DNA of 64,000 nucleotides, taken from JAMHWF01 sp035911095 (GTDB lineage Bacteria; Pseudomonadota; Gammaproteobacteria; Burkholderiales; Burkholderiaceae_C). The translations under genes and the position numbers were made by a program. Of the stretch, positions 30,010 through 38,922 are shown one piece after another. The stretch spans positions 8,300-72,299 of the forward strand of contig JAMHWF010000072.1 in the NCBI GenBank assembly GCA_035911095.1. Direction: 5' to 3'. Under the pieces are notes generated by a model. It had not been told where the DNA came from. It made no database searches and worked only from the letters and a program-made list of their open reading frames with translations. Position 1 is the first letter of the stretch; every line of letters starts with the position of its first letter.

Positions 30010-31821
30010 GTGAGTCGTGGTTCGAAGTCTGAACCCTTCGGGGCAGCGTCTCTGAGGCATCCGCAGGCGTGGTGGCGCCTGCTGGCGGTGGTCCTGCTGC
30101 TGCTCGGCGCGGCTTTCGCCGCCCGGGCGCAGGTGATGACCCTGGGCACCGAGATCGCCGTCACCGACAAGAGCGGCGGTGCGACGCTGACCCCGGGCGA
30201 CCACTCGCTCGGCGAGTTCGCCCAGGTGATGTCGGAGGCGCCCGACGTCCCGCTCAACCTGCCCGACGTGCAGGCGCGCCTGGTGCGCGGCGATTTCCGG
30301 CCCGCCGGCGCCTCGGTGCCGCATTTCGGCCTCTACCGCACCGGCGCCTGGCTCTACCTTCCGCTGGACAACCCGACCGACCGCACGCTCGACTACCGGC
30401 TCTACGCCGGCGAGTCCTGGGTCGACCAGGTCGACGTCTTCCTCGTCGTCGACGGCCACCCGGTCGGCCAGTGGCGCGCCGGCGATGAGCACCGGCCGGG
30501 CGGGGCATTGCGCGCCGGGCTCGGCTTCGCCTTCGACGTGGCGCTGCCTTCGGGGCGCAGCGAACTCTTCGTCCGCGTCTCGAGCATCGACCCGGCGGCG
30601 CTGCCGGTGCGGCTGGTGCCGCTGGCGCGCATCGGCGAGGTCGAGGGCTCGGCGCGCCAGTGGCTCGGCACGCTGCAAGGCGGCCTGCTGGCGCTGATGG
30701 GCACCTTCGGCTTGCTCTACGCGGTGCTGCGCGAGCGCCTGCACCTGCGCTACGTCGTCTATGTCGCCGCCTTCCTGTGGATGGGGCTGTGCTACAGCGG
30801 TCTGGCGCCGCAGTGGCTGTGGCCCAACGCCCCGCAGGTGCAGCGCTACGCGCTGTGGGTGTCGATGCTGCTCTTCGCCTGGGCAGCGGTCTCGTTCGCG
30901 CGCCACTTCCTCGGCACCGCGAAGCTCGCCCCGCGCGCCGACCGGCTGCTCGCGCGCGGCTGCCTCGCCGCCTTCACGGTGATAGGCCTGTGCGTCGCGG
31001 CCGATGCGCACCGGTCGGTCGTGGTGCTGGCCCTCGCGTTCACCGGCTTCGGCGTCATCGCGCTCAGCGCGCTGGGGGTGCTGGCCTGGCGCCGTGCGCC
31101 CGAGCAGCCCTGGACCTTTCTCGTCGGCATTGCCGCCGGCTCGACCGGGGCGCTGATCAGCGCGCTGGCGGTGACCGGCCTGTTGCCGCTGAACGGCTGG
31201 ACGCTGCATGCGGTCGAGGTCGGCGTGACGGTGGAGGCGATGTGCTGGGCCCTGGCGCTCGGCCTGCGCCTGCGCCGCCAGCGCACCGACAGCGCGCGCG
31301 CGCTGGCCCTGGCGCAGCGCGACCCGCTGACCGGCCTGAACAACCGGCGCGGCTTCCTCGACCAGGCGCTGCCGATCTGGAGCACCGCCGCACGCCAGTC
31401 GCGCCCGCTGTCGGTGATCCTGCTCGACATCGACCACCTGAAGCACATCAACGAACGCCACGGCGAGGAGTCCGGTGACCGCGTCCTGATCGAGGTGGCC
31501 GACCGCCTCAACAGCGCCTGCCGCGCCGGCGACATCGTCGCCCGCTGGGGCGGCGAGGAGTACGCGCTGCTGCTGCCCGAGACGCGCTGCGAGCAGGCCG
31601 GCCAGCTGGCCGAGCGCCTGCGCACGCTGTTGTCCGCGACGCCGGTGGCCGTGGCCGACGGGCGCCGCGTCGCCTTCACCGCGAGCTTCGGCGTCGCGCC
31701 CTGCGATCGTTCGATGAACCTCGAAAGCCTGCTGCGCGCCGCCGACCGCGCGCTGTTCGCCGCCAAGGACGCGGGCCGCGACCGCGTGGTGGTGGCGAGC
31801 GCGCCGCCGACCGGGCACTGA
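30010..31821 (+). CDS. Diguanylate cyclase with 7TM sensor (7TMR-DISM)
   Basis: About 603 residues. Signal peptide (WWRLLAVVLLLLGAAFAARAQ), a periplasmic 7TMR-DISM extracellular domain (about 70-210), seven membrane helices (about 220-425), and a C-terminal GGDEF domain (RDPLTGLNNRRGFLD; active-site Gly-Gly-Glu-Glu-Tyr near residue 515). The A-site variant GGEEY is active in other cyclases. An RxxD inhibitory site just before it is not obvious. It would make c-di-GMP in response to an outer signal and so oppose motility. The GTG at 30010 has GGAGGG upstream; a longer frame from 29929 is possible. Confidence 0.88.
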   Translation: MSRGSKSEPFGAASLRHPQAWWRLLAVVLLLLGAAFAARAQVMTLGTEIAVTDKSGGATLTPGDHSLGEFAQVMSEAPDVPLNLPDVQARLVRGDFRPAGASVPHFGLYRTGAWLYLPLDNPTDRTLDYRLYAGESWVDQVDVFLVVDGHPVGQWRAGDEHRPGGALRAGLGFAFDVALPSGRSELFVRVSSIDPAALPVRLVPLARIGEVEGSARQWLGTLQGGLLALMGTFGLLYAVLRERLHLRYVVYVAAFLWMGLCYSGLAPQWLWPNAPQVQRYALWVSMLLFAWAAVSFARHFLGTAKLAPRADRLLARGCLAAFTVIGLCVAADAHRSVVVLALAFTGFGVIALSALGVLAWRRAPEQPWTFLVGIAAGSTGALISALAVTGLLPLNGWTLHAVEVGVTVEAMCWALALGLRLRRQRTDSARALALAQRDPLTGLNNRRGFLDQALPIWSTAARQSRPLSVILLDIDHLKHINERHGEESGDRVLIEVADRLNSACRAGDIVARWGGEEYALLLPETRCEQAGQLAERLRTLLSATPVAVADGRRVAFTASFGVAPCDRSMNLESLLRAADRALFAAKDAGRDRVVVASAPPTGH

Positions 31822-32190
31822 GCGAGCCCGTTCTCCGGGCCGGTTCAGGCGGGAGGTGAGCGCCGCCCAGGCGCAGGCGGGGCGCTGCAGTCGGGCAACG
31901 GGGTCGGTCGTGGGGGAGAGCGCCCAAAGGACGGAGCGGTTCTGTGGCCACTGCGGCTGCTCTGCATTGATTGCGGTCGACTGACCTCGGCAAGTCGCTT
32001 TCTGTTTTCTGTAAGCCAGCCGTTCGGCTTCAGCGCCGCAAGCCGGGCCCTCGACGAGCAGATGCGGTCGACTCGTTCCCCTCGACCACAAGGATCAACG
32101 CACTGCTCCGCGCTCATACGGAGTTCGGCAGCCAGAATCAGACCGCTTCAACCTGCGCGATGCTCAGCTTCCGATCGGCGTCCCGTGGGA
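31822..32190. other. Intergenic stretch, no gene seen
   Basis: About 370 bases between the diguanylate cyclase and the minus-strand gene at 32191. No frame has a convincing protein. The segment at about 31940-32060 is lower in GC and looks like debris of a mobile or repeated sequence. Short GC-rich inverted repeats follow the cyclase stop but lack a T-run. Confidence 0.4.
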
Positions 32191-32841
32191 CTAGCCTTCG
32201 GTTGATACCTTTAACATGGCCCGCATGTCCTCGTCGTAGCCCTCAAAGGACCGCCAACCAATGAGGCTCGTCACGTTGCTGGCATAGCTGACCAGGCTCC
32301 GGTTGCTCAGGTCGAAGGCGGGGTCCGAGAAGACGTCAGTGCCGCCGTACCCGTGCGACGTTGCCAGCCGATGGAACACGGACAGGTTGGGCTTGCGCAG
32401 CGCCTCGTCGTTGAAGTGGGTGTGCTGGTTCCGGGCTGCAAAAACTATGAGCCCAAGCGGCAACGTACGCACGATCCTGCCGACACAGTACCGTGCGTGA
32501 ATCGCGTTCACAGCTACCGGCAGACCCTCAGGCAGTGTGGTGCTCTGCCCGTACATCTCCAGCGCCTTTCCTGCTACCTGGAGAATTGCGCCGCTGAGCG
32601 TATCCACCGCGAACGTCTCGGCAAGGTACTGGCGCTCGTACTGTCGCGCCGCTTCGATTTGCTTGCGATTCGCGACCTGCCACGCTCGAAACTCTGCGTC
32701 ATGCTCCGGGCCGAAGGGCGTTCCGGAACAGAACGTCACGGCCGTGGCTTTGCGCAGCACTGCCAAGTACTCGTCGATGCCCGCGAAGAGCCGTCGTACG
32801 GCGCTCTCAGTCTTCTCCAGATACTCCTTCGGCGTTTGCAT
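32191..32841 (-). CDS. Unknown protein with HEPN-like RNxxxH motif
   Basis: A 216-residue, mainly helical, soluble protein I cannot assign to a named family. It carries Arg137-Asn-Gln-His-Thr-His142 (FAARNQHTHFND), the Rx4H arrangement with a polar residue after Arg that is typical of HEPN nucleases. GC is lower than the flanks and it is isolated between gene-free stretches, which points to acquisition. A defence or regulatory RNase is possible; the motif alone does not prove it. The ATG at 32841 is the first in frame. Confidence 0.6.
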   Translation of the reverse strand: MQTPKEYLEKTESAVRRLFAGIDEYLAVLRKATAVTFCSGTPFGPEHDAEFRAWQVANRKQIEAARQYERQYLAETFAVDTLSGAILQVAGKALEMYGQSTTLPEGLPVAVNAIHARYCVGRIVRTLPLGLIVFAARNQHTHFNDEALRKPNLSVFHRLATSHGYGGTDVFSDPAFDLSNRSLVSYASNVTSLIGWRSFEGYDEDMRAMLKVSTEG

Positions 32842-33508
32842 AGCGACCTCGCGAAGCCCTCTCGTGGGCAGGTATTCAGGGCCCAGGATCGTTCATCCAG
32901 AGCAGCGCCGCTAACGCTTTCGAGCCGGCAAGCCAGAGTCGACTCGTTGCGCGCCGCCGGCGCCCGCTACAACGATACCGGGCTGTCGATCGGCAGTATC
33001 AACGCCGAGTTCTCAGCGTTTGCTGACTTTGATCGTGCCGTTCGCGGCAACTTTGAATGAAGGTAACGAAGCCCGTTGCCGCGCACGGTGACGACCTCGA
33101 GTGACCGGTTTCAGTTTGAAGCGGTCTTCTTAAGCGCGTAGTTGCTTCAGGTTTCAGTCCTACACCGGAGCCTTACCTTCGGGGCGAACTGTGTTGTGGC
33201 TCATTACCCATCGCGCCGAGTTATCTCCCCAACGAGCGGCAGGCGGCCCGCGGTGCCGGCGCCGTGGGAGGCGCCGAGAAGCGCAGCCTCGGGACGGGCG
33301 CGCGCAGCGCGCTTCGTGAACTGACTCGCCGCATCTGTCTGAACGGAGCGAGCGCAGCGAGCGCAGTGAGTTATGCGGCGCCGTCCCGAGGCGAGCATCG
33401 CAGGGGAGTCGGCCCCCAGGGCCGACCGAGTCCGTCGGCGCTGGCGCCGCGGGCCGCCTGGCGCGGACGCGCAAAGTGCGGACTAGCTGCGGCGCAACGC
33501 GCAGTGCC
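32842..33508. other. Gene-free stretch with a long nested palindrome (33241-33459)
   Basis: No gene is supported in 667 bases. The right half is a nested inverted-repeat element: outer arms 33241-33263 and 33437-33459 (21 of 23 positions pair), middle arms 33286-33297 and 33381-33392 (12 of 12), inner arms 33327-33334 and 33373-33380 (8 of 8). The centre is rich in gagcgagcgcag repeats. This geometry suits a non-autonomous repeated element or a structured RNA. The left part (32842-33240) looks like eroded sequence. Confidence 0.55.
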
Positions 33509-34222
33509 TCACCACTCCCGCAACTTCGCCCGCAGCCGCGCAATGCACTGGCTGTGCAGCTGGCACACGCGCGATTCGGTGACCTTCAGCACCGTCGCGA
33601 TTTCCTTCAGGTTCATGTCGTGCTCGTAGTACATGCTCATCACGTACTGCTCGCGTTCCGGCAAGGTCTTGATGGCGGCCACCAGCGCTTCGCGCATGCG
33701 CTGGTCCTGCAACTGCGCCAGGGGGTTGGCGTTCTCGTCGCCCACATGGCGGTCGAGGTAGTCGTTGTCTCCCTCGTCGCCGCTCATGTCTTCCAGGTAC
33801 ACGAGCTGCGTGCCGCGCACGCGGCCGAGCAGCTCCTGGTACTCGGTGAGCGCCAGGCCCATCTCCTTGGCGATCTCCGACTCCTGCGGCGCGCGGCCCA
33901 GGCGCTGTTCGAGCCGGTGCACGGCGGATTCGATCTCGCGCTGCTGCTTGCGGTTGCCGCGGCTCATCCAGTCGCTGCCGCGCAGCTCGTCGAGCATCGC
34001 GCCGCGGATGCGCTGGGTGGCGAAGGTCTCGAACTGCACGCCCTGCGACGCGTCGAAGCGCGAGAGCGCGTCGGTGAGGCCGATCATCCCGACCTGGACG
34101 AGGTCGTCGAGTTCGACGTTGGCCGGCAGCTTGGCGATCATCTGGTGCGCCAGCCGGCGCACCAGCGGGCTGTACTGCTTGAGCATCGCGTTGACGTCGA
34201 GCTGGCCTTTGGCGGTGTACAT
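33509..34222 (-). CDS. fliA: Flagellar sigma factor 28 (FliA)
   Basis: A 237-residue sigma-70-family protein with regions 2 (LVQVGMIGLTDALSRFDASQGVQFETFATQRIRGAMLDELR), 3 and 4 (LPEREQYVMSMYYEHDMNLKEIATVLKVTESRVCQLHSQ) and no region 1. Length and sequence are those of FliA. It directs RNA polymerase to late flagellar and chemotaxis genes, including the sigma-28 promoter found here ahead of motA; it is held in check by FlgM (not in this window). Last gene of flhB-flhA-flhF-flhG-fliA; 21 bases after the flhG stop. Confidence 0.96.
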   Translation of the reverse strand: MYTAKGQLDVNAMLKQYSPLVRRLAHQMIAKLPANVELDDLVQVGMIGLTDALSRFDASQGVQFETFATQRIRGAMLDELRGSDWMSRGNRKQQREIESAVHRLEQRLGRAPQESEIAKEMGLALTEYQELLGRVRGTQLVYLEDMSGDEGDNDYLDRHVGDENANPLAQLQDQRMREALVAAIKTLPEREQYVMSMYYEHDMNLKEIATVLKVTESRVCQLHSQCIARLRAKLREW

Positions 34223-34243
34223 GAAACGTGGCTCCGGAGAGAG

Positions 34244-35071
34244 TCAGTGCGTCGCGCGGGCGTACGCGGTCTGGACATGTGCTGCCGCGGCAGGCCAGCC
34301 GGGCGTGTGGTCGCTGTCGGCCCAGGGCGTCGCCGCCGCAGGGGCCCGCGCCGCGGCGGGCGCGGCCTCGCAGGCCTGCAGCAGCGCGCGCACCAGGGCG
34401 CCGAACGCGGCCGGTGTCGGGGCGCCGAGCGGGCTCGACGGGTCTAGCCGGGCGCTGGCGTGCAGCGCCGCGCCGACGAAGTCGTCCGCGCAGCGGCCGA
34501 GGTGGTGGGCGATGCGGTCGGCGCGCGGGCTGCCGGGCGCGGCCGACAGCAGCAGGTCGAAAGCCATCAGGCCGGCGCGCCGGGCGAGCACTTTCAGGCT
34601 GGCGTAGGCGTGGGTGACGCTGTCGGGGTGGTCGCTCGCCAGCAGCAGGCAGCGCACGTTGCGGCGGCCGAACAGGCGCGCCAGCTCGCTCGCGCTGGCG
34701 TGGACGAGCACCACGCTGCCCGGCGGCACGGCTTCGGCCAGGGTATGCAGGAAGCCGGCGGTCGAGCCCTGGGCATCGACGTAGGCGATCGGCAGGCCGC
34801 GCGCCGCCAGGTACGACAGCTTCGGCGACAGGTGCTCGATCGCGGCCGCCGGCTCGAGCGCGGCGATCTCGTGCGGGGCCGGGGCCAGCTCGCCGGCGTC
34901 GACGACGAGGGCGTGCGAGCCGGCCTCGTTGCAGGCCAGTGCCAGGCGTTCGAGCAGCAGGCTGCCGATCTCGACATGCGGGTTCGAGACGACGGGCACG
35001 AAGCGCGTGCGCGCGGCGGCGAACAGCTGGCGCAGGCCGGCGGCCTGGTCTTCCGGGTGCAGGGCAGTCAT
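34244..35071 (-). CDS. flhG: FlhG/FleN-like flagellar number regulator lacking the P-loop
   Basis: A 275-residue protein in the flhG position. Residues 8-14 are DQAAGLR, the DQAxxLR activation helix with which FlhG stimulates the FlhF GTPase. What follows is MinD-like in layout (FVPVVSNPHVEIGSLLLERLALACNEAGSHALVVDAGEL), but where FlhG should have the GKGGVGKT ATP-binding loop it has SNPHVEIGS, with no Lys or Gly-rich loop. The C-terminal 60 residues are Ala/Pro-rich. So it should not bind or hydrolyse ATP, yet could still act on FlhF. The start at 35071 gives the conserved N-terminus; upstream codons are Pro-rich. Confidence 0.8.
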   Translation of the reverse strand: MTALHPEDQAAGLRQLFAAARTRFVPVVSNPHVEIGSLLLERLALACNEAGSHALVVDAGELAPAPHEIAALEPAAAIEHLSPKLSYLAARGLPIAYVDAQGSTAGFLHTLAEAVPPGSVVLVHASASELARLFGRRNVRCLLLASDHPDSVTHAYASLKVLARRAGLMAFDLLLSAAPGSPRADRIAHHLGRCADDFVGAALHASARLDPSSPLGAPTPAAFGALVRALLQACEAAPAAARAPAAATPWADSDHTPGWPAAAAHVQTAYARATH

Positions 35072-35111
35072 GGGCGTGGCGGGCCTGTGCGTCTGTCGAA
35101 GCGGTTCGGGG

Positions 35112-36770
35112 TCAGGCGTGGGCGGCCGCGGCGAAGGCCGAGCGGCCGGCGGTGAACACAAGGTTCACGTCCTGCGTGTCCATGCGGTAGGCGGTGCCGG
35201 TCACCGCGCGCAGCGCGCGCTGCACCAGCGCCTGCGAAGACAGGCGGTGCCAGTCTTCGGGCACGCGCTGGCCGTTGGCGACGCCGACCACCTTCAGCCG
35301 GTGGCGGATCAGCGCGTCGAGCGCCGGGCCGAGCTTCAGCGCCTCGTCGAGCTTGGAGAGGATCACGCCGGCGCACTGGTTGGCGCGGTAGGCGAGCATC
35401 ACGTCCTCGATCGTCTCGCCCTGCGCCGCGCTGTTGACGACGAGCAGCTTGTTGATCGAGCGGTGGCCCAGCATGTCGAGCAGCTCGCGGGTGCGGGCGT
35501 CGCGCTGGCCGATGCCGGCGGTGTCGATCAGCACCAGCTTCTTCGCGCTCAGCAGGTCGAGCAGGTCTTCCAGCGTCGCGCGGTCGTGCGCGGTGTGCAC
35601 CGGCACGCCGAGGATGCGGCCGTAGGCGCGCAGCTGTTCGTGCGCGGCGACGCGGTAGGCGTCGAGCGTGATCAGGCCGAGGTGGCCGGCGCCGTGCTTG
35701 GTCGCGAAGGCGGCGGCGAGCTTGGCGGTGCTGGTTGTCTTGCCGACGCCGGTCGAGCCGACGAGCGCGAACACGCCGCCCTGGTCCTCGATCGCGGCTT
35801 CCTGCTCGCCGGTGTGGAGGTTGCGCTCGAGCACGGTGCCGACCCAGGCCAGCTCGTCGCCGATGTCGGCGCCCATGCCGTCGGCGAGCTTGCGGATCAA
35901 CGCCGGCGAAAAGCCCGCGTCCAGCAGCTTCTGCGCTAGGCGCGCCTGCGCCGGCTGGCGCTGCATCTTCTCGAGGAAGGCGAGGGCGCCGAAGCGCTCC
36001 TCGATCAGGCCGCGCATCGAGCGCAGCTCGGCGAACATCGCCTGCTGCTCCTGGCGCGCACGCTCGAAGGCCTGGACCGAGACGGCGCCGGCCGGGGCGG
36101 CGCGCCCTTCGGCGCCTTGCGCGGCGCGGGGCTCAGCGGCGGCGCGGCCGGTGTCGACGCGGATCGGGTCGTGCCGGGGCGCGACGTCGAGGTTGTCGGC
36201 CAGCATCGGCATGCGGCCGGCAGCCATCTGCGCGGCGTGGTGCGCGGCGTGGTGAGCGGGCGGCTGCCCGGCGGGCGCGGTGGCACGTGCCGGCGCCTTG
36301 GGTACCGCGGTCGCCTGCGCCCTGGCGGCTTCGGCCTGCGCGGCGGCGTAGGCGGCCTCGTCGAAGCGCGACTCGAGCGGCGGCTCGCTGGCCGGCGGCT
36401 CGGTCGGCCGCGAGTCGGCCTCGGCGCCGCGCTCGCGGGCGAGCGCCGCCTGGCGCCGCCTGAGCATGCGCTCGCGCACGTAGTCCTGGAACGACAGCGT
36501 GCTCATCGACAGGCGGTCGACGTCGCCCTGCACGTCGGCCGTGCCGTTCGCCTTGTCGGCGCCGGCCGCGGGCTTGCGCGGCGCGGCGGCGGCGGGCGCG
36601 CTGTGCGCCAGCGCCTCGATCTGCTGCGCGCCTTCGGGCGCCATCGCCAGGACCTCGACGCCGTCGGCGCCGGGTTTGGTCGACAGCACGATCGCCTCGT
36701 CGCCGAAGGTGGCGCGCACCTGCGCCAGCGCCTCGCGCGAGGTACGGGCAAGGAAACGACGGACGTTCAT
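35112..36770 (-). CDS. flhF: Flagellar placement GTPase FlhF
   Basis: A 552-residue SRP-type GTPase. N-terminal basic/amphipathic part (MNVRRFLARTSREALAQVRATFGDEAIVLS), a long low-complexity Ala/Pro linker (about 55-240), then the N and G domains: P-loop GSTGVGKTT at about 337, DAYRVAAHEQLR, LIDTAG and LSKLDEA. It sets the site and number of flagella, recruiting early basal-body parts, and is stimulated by FlhG. Lies 67 bases after flhA and 40 bases before flhG. Confidence 0.94.
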   Translation of the reverse strand: MNVRRFLARTSREALAQVRATFGDEAIVLSTKPGADGVEVLAMAPEGAQQIEALAHSAPAAAAPRKPAAGADKANGTADVQGDVDRLSMSTLSFQDYVRERMLRRRQAALARERGAEADSRPTEPPASEPPLESRFDEAAYAAAQAEAARAQATAVPKAPARATAPAGQPPAHHAAHHAAQMAAGRMPMLADNLDVAPRHDPIRVDTGRAAAEPRAAQGAEGRAAPAGAVSVQAFERARQEQQAMFAELRSMRGLIEERFGALAFLEKMQRQPAQARLAQKLLDAGFSPALIRKLADGMGADIGDELAWVGTVLERNLHTGEQEAAIEDQGGVFALVGSTGVGKTTSTAKLAAAFATKHGAGHLGLITLDAYRVAAHEQLRAYGRILGVPVHTAHDRATLEDLLDLLSAKKLVLIDTAGIGQRDARTRELLDMLGHRSINKLLVVNSAAQGETIEDVMLAYRANQCAGVILSKLDEALKLGPALDALIRHRLKVVGVANGQRVPEDWHRLSSQALVQRALRAVTGTAYRMDTQDVNLVFTAGRSAFAAAAHA

Positions 36771-36837
36771 CGGGCCTCCGGCCGGTTCATGACGAGGCAG
36801 GCGCGCCCCTCGTCAAGGCGCGTGCGGGAATGGAGGC

Positions 36838-38922
36838 TCATGCCGTTCCTCCGATGATCGAGCCGATGCGGATCGAATGGGTGTCCGGGATCTCGCTGTG
36901 GCACAGCACCTTCAGGCGCGGCGCGGCGCGCTTGAGCAGGCGGGCCATCGGCGCGCGGATCGGGTCCGGCACCAGCAGGCAGGCCGGCATGCCGAGGTCT
37001 TCCTGGCGCTTGGCCGACTCGGCGGCGCGGCGCGTCAGCACCTCGGCGACGCCGGGGTCCAGGCTCGCGCCGTGCGGCGAGTGCAGGGCCTGGGTCACCA
37101 GGCGCTCGAGCTCGGGGTCGAGCGCGATCACGTCGAGCTCGCGCGCCGGGCCGTAGATCTGCTGGACGATGGCCGGCGCCAGGTGCACGCGCACGCGGCG
37201 GGCCAGCTCTGCCGGGTCGGTCACCGTCGGCGCGAACTCGGCCAGGCACTCGACGATCGAGCGCATGTCGCGGATGTGCACGCCTTCTTCCAGCAGCAGC
37301 TGGAGGACCTTTTGCACGACGGCGATGCCGACCATCTTGGGAATCACGTCCTCGATCAGTTTCGGGGCCAGCTTCGTCACGTGTTCGACGAGCTGCTGGG
37401 TCTCGACGCGGCCCAGGAGCTTGGCCGCGTGAAGTTGCATCAAGTGTGAAAGGTGGGTCGCCACGACAGTCGCGCAATCAACAACGGTAAATCCGGCCAT
37501 CTGCGCCGACTCTCGCTGGCGTTCCTCGATCCACACCGCGGGCAGGCCGAAGGCCGGGTCGGTGGTGCGCGTGCCGATCAGCGTCTGGGTCGCGTGGCCG
37601 GGGTCGATCGCCAGCAGCATCCCCGGGAAGGCCTCGCCTTCGCCGACGACGGCGCCGCGCAGCGTCAGCCGGTAGGCGCTGGGCTTGAGCTCGAGGTTGT
37701 CGCGGATGTGCACCGGCGGCGGCAGGAAGCCGACGTCCTGCGCGAACTTGCGCCGCACGCCCTTGATGCGCGTCAAGAGGTCGCCGGCGCGCGCCTTGTC
37801 GACCAGCGCGATCAGCCGGTAGCCGACCTCCAGGCCCAGGGTGTCGACCGGCTGCAGGTCGTCCCAGCTGGCCTCGGCGTTCGGCTCGGGCGGCAGGGGC
37901 TGGGGCTTGGGGGCGTTGGCGACGGCTTCTCGGTGCTTGTGCAGCTTCCAGGCCGCGTAGCCGAGCCCGCCGGCAATCAGCAGGAAGACCAGGTGCGGCA
38001 TGCCCGGCACCAGGCCGAGCAGGCCGACGATGACCGCCGCCGTGCCCAGGGCGCCCGGCGAATCGAGCACCTGCGACGAGATCTGGCTGCCGACGTTCTC
38101 GTCCTTGCCGACGCGCGAGACGACCATCGCCGCCGACACCGAGATCAACAGGCCCGGGATCTGCGCGACCAGCGCGTCGCCCACCGCCAGCAGGATGTAG
38201 CTCGACGCCGCCTGCTCCAGCCCCAGCCCGTGCTGGGCGATGCCGACGATCAGGCCGCCGATGACGTTGATGAACAGGATCAGGATGCCGGCGACCGCAT
38301 CGCCGCGCACGAACTTGCTGGCACCGTCCATCGAGCCGAAGAACTCGGCCTCGTCGCCGACCTCGGCGCGGCGGCGCTTGGCCTCCTTCTCGTCGATCAG
38401 CCCGGCGTTCAGGTCGGCGTCGATCGCCATCTGCTTGCCGGGCATCGCGTCCAAGGTGAAGCGCGCGCCGACTTCGGCGATGCGCTCGGCGCCCTTGGTG
38501 ACGACGATGAAGTTGATCACGACCAGGATCGCGAACACGATCAGGCCGACGGCGAAGTTGCCGCCGATCAGGAAGTGGCCGAAGGACTCGATCACCTGGC
38601 CCGCGGCGCCGGTGCCGGTGTGGCCTTCCATCAGCACCACGCGCGTCGAGGCGACGTTGAGCGACAGGCGCAGCAGCGTCGTCAGCAGCAGCACCGTCGG
38701 CAGCGCCGCGAAGTCGAGCGGCCGCCGCATGCGCGAGGCGATCGTCATCACCATCAGCGAGACGGCGATGTTGAAGGTGAACAGCAGGTCGAGCAGGAAC
38801 GGCGGCAGCGGCAGCACCAGCATCGCGAGCACGAGCACGATGAGCATCGGTGCGAGCAGCGCCTCGGCGGTGCCGCCGTGGCGCCCGAACAGGGCGCGCA
38901 GGCGGGCGAGGATCGGGTTCAT
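36838..38922 (-). CDS. flhA: Flagellar export gate protein FlhA
   Basis: A 694-residue FlhA: eight or so N-terminal membrane helices (to about residue 310) with the FHIPEP-type cytoplasmic loop (AERIAEVGARFTLDAMPGKQMAIDADLNAG), a short linker, and a large C-terminal cytoplasmic domain that docks late chaperone-substrate complexes. Full length. The start overlaps the flhB stop by four bases (ATGA), so the two gate proteins are coupled. Confidence 0.97.
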   Translation of the reverse strand: MNPILARLRALFGRHGGTAEALLAPMLIVLVLAMLVLPLPPFLLDLLFTFNIAVSLMVMTIASRMRRPLDFAALPTVLLLTTLLRLSLNVASTRVVLMEGHTGTGAAGQVIESFGHFLIGGNFAVGLIVFAILVVINFIVVTKGAERIAEVGARFTLDAMPGKQMAIDADLNAGLIDEKEAKRRRAEVGDEAEFFGSMDGASKFVRGDAVAGILILFINVIGGLIVGIAQHGLGLEQAASSYILLAVGDALVAQIPGLLISVSAAMVVSRVGKDENVGSQISSQVLDSPGALGTAAVIVGLLGLVPGMPHLVFLLIAGGLGYAAWKLHKHREAVANAPKPQPLPPEPNAEASWDDLQPVDTLGLEVGYRLIALVDKARAGDLLTRIKGVRRKFAQDVGFLPPPVHIRDNLELKPSAYRLTLRGAVVGEGEAFPGMLLAIDPGHATQTLIGTRTTDPAFGLPAVWIEERQRESAQMAGFTVVDCATVVATHLSHLMQLHAAKLLGRVETQQLVEHVTKLAPKLIEDVIPKMVGIAVVQKVLQLLLEEGVHIRDMRSIVECLAEFAPTVTDPAELARRVRVHLAPAIVQQIYGPARELDVIALDPELERLVTQALHSPHGASLDPGVAEVLTRRAAESAKRQEDLGMPACLLVPDPIRAPMARLLKRAAPRLKVLCHSEIPDTHSIRIGSIIGGTA

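Noticed and set aside
25810..32091. 2093-codon open frame on the minus strand
   Set aside because: Only its 3' end (to 26880) is a real gene; the rest is antisense to or out of frame with other genes and lacks any domain.
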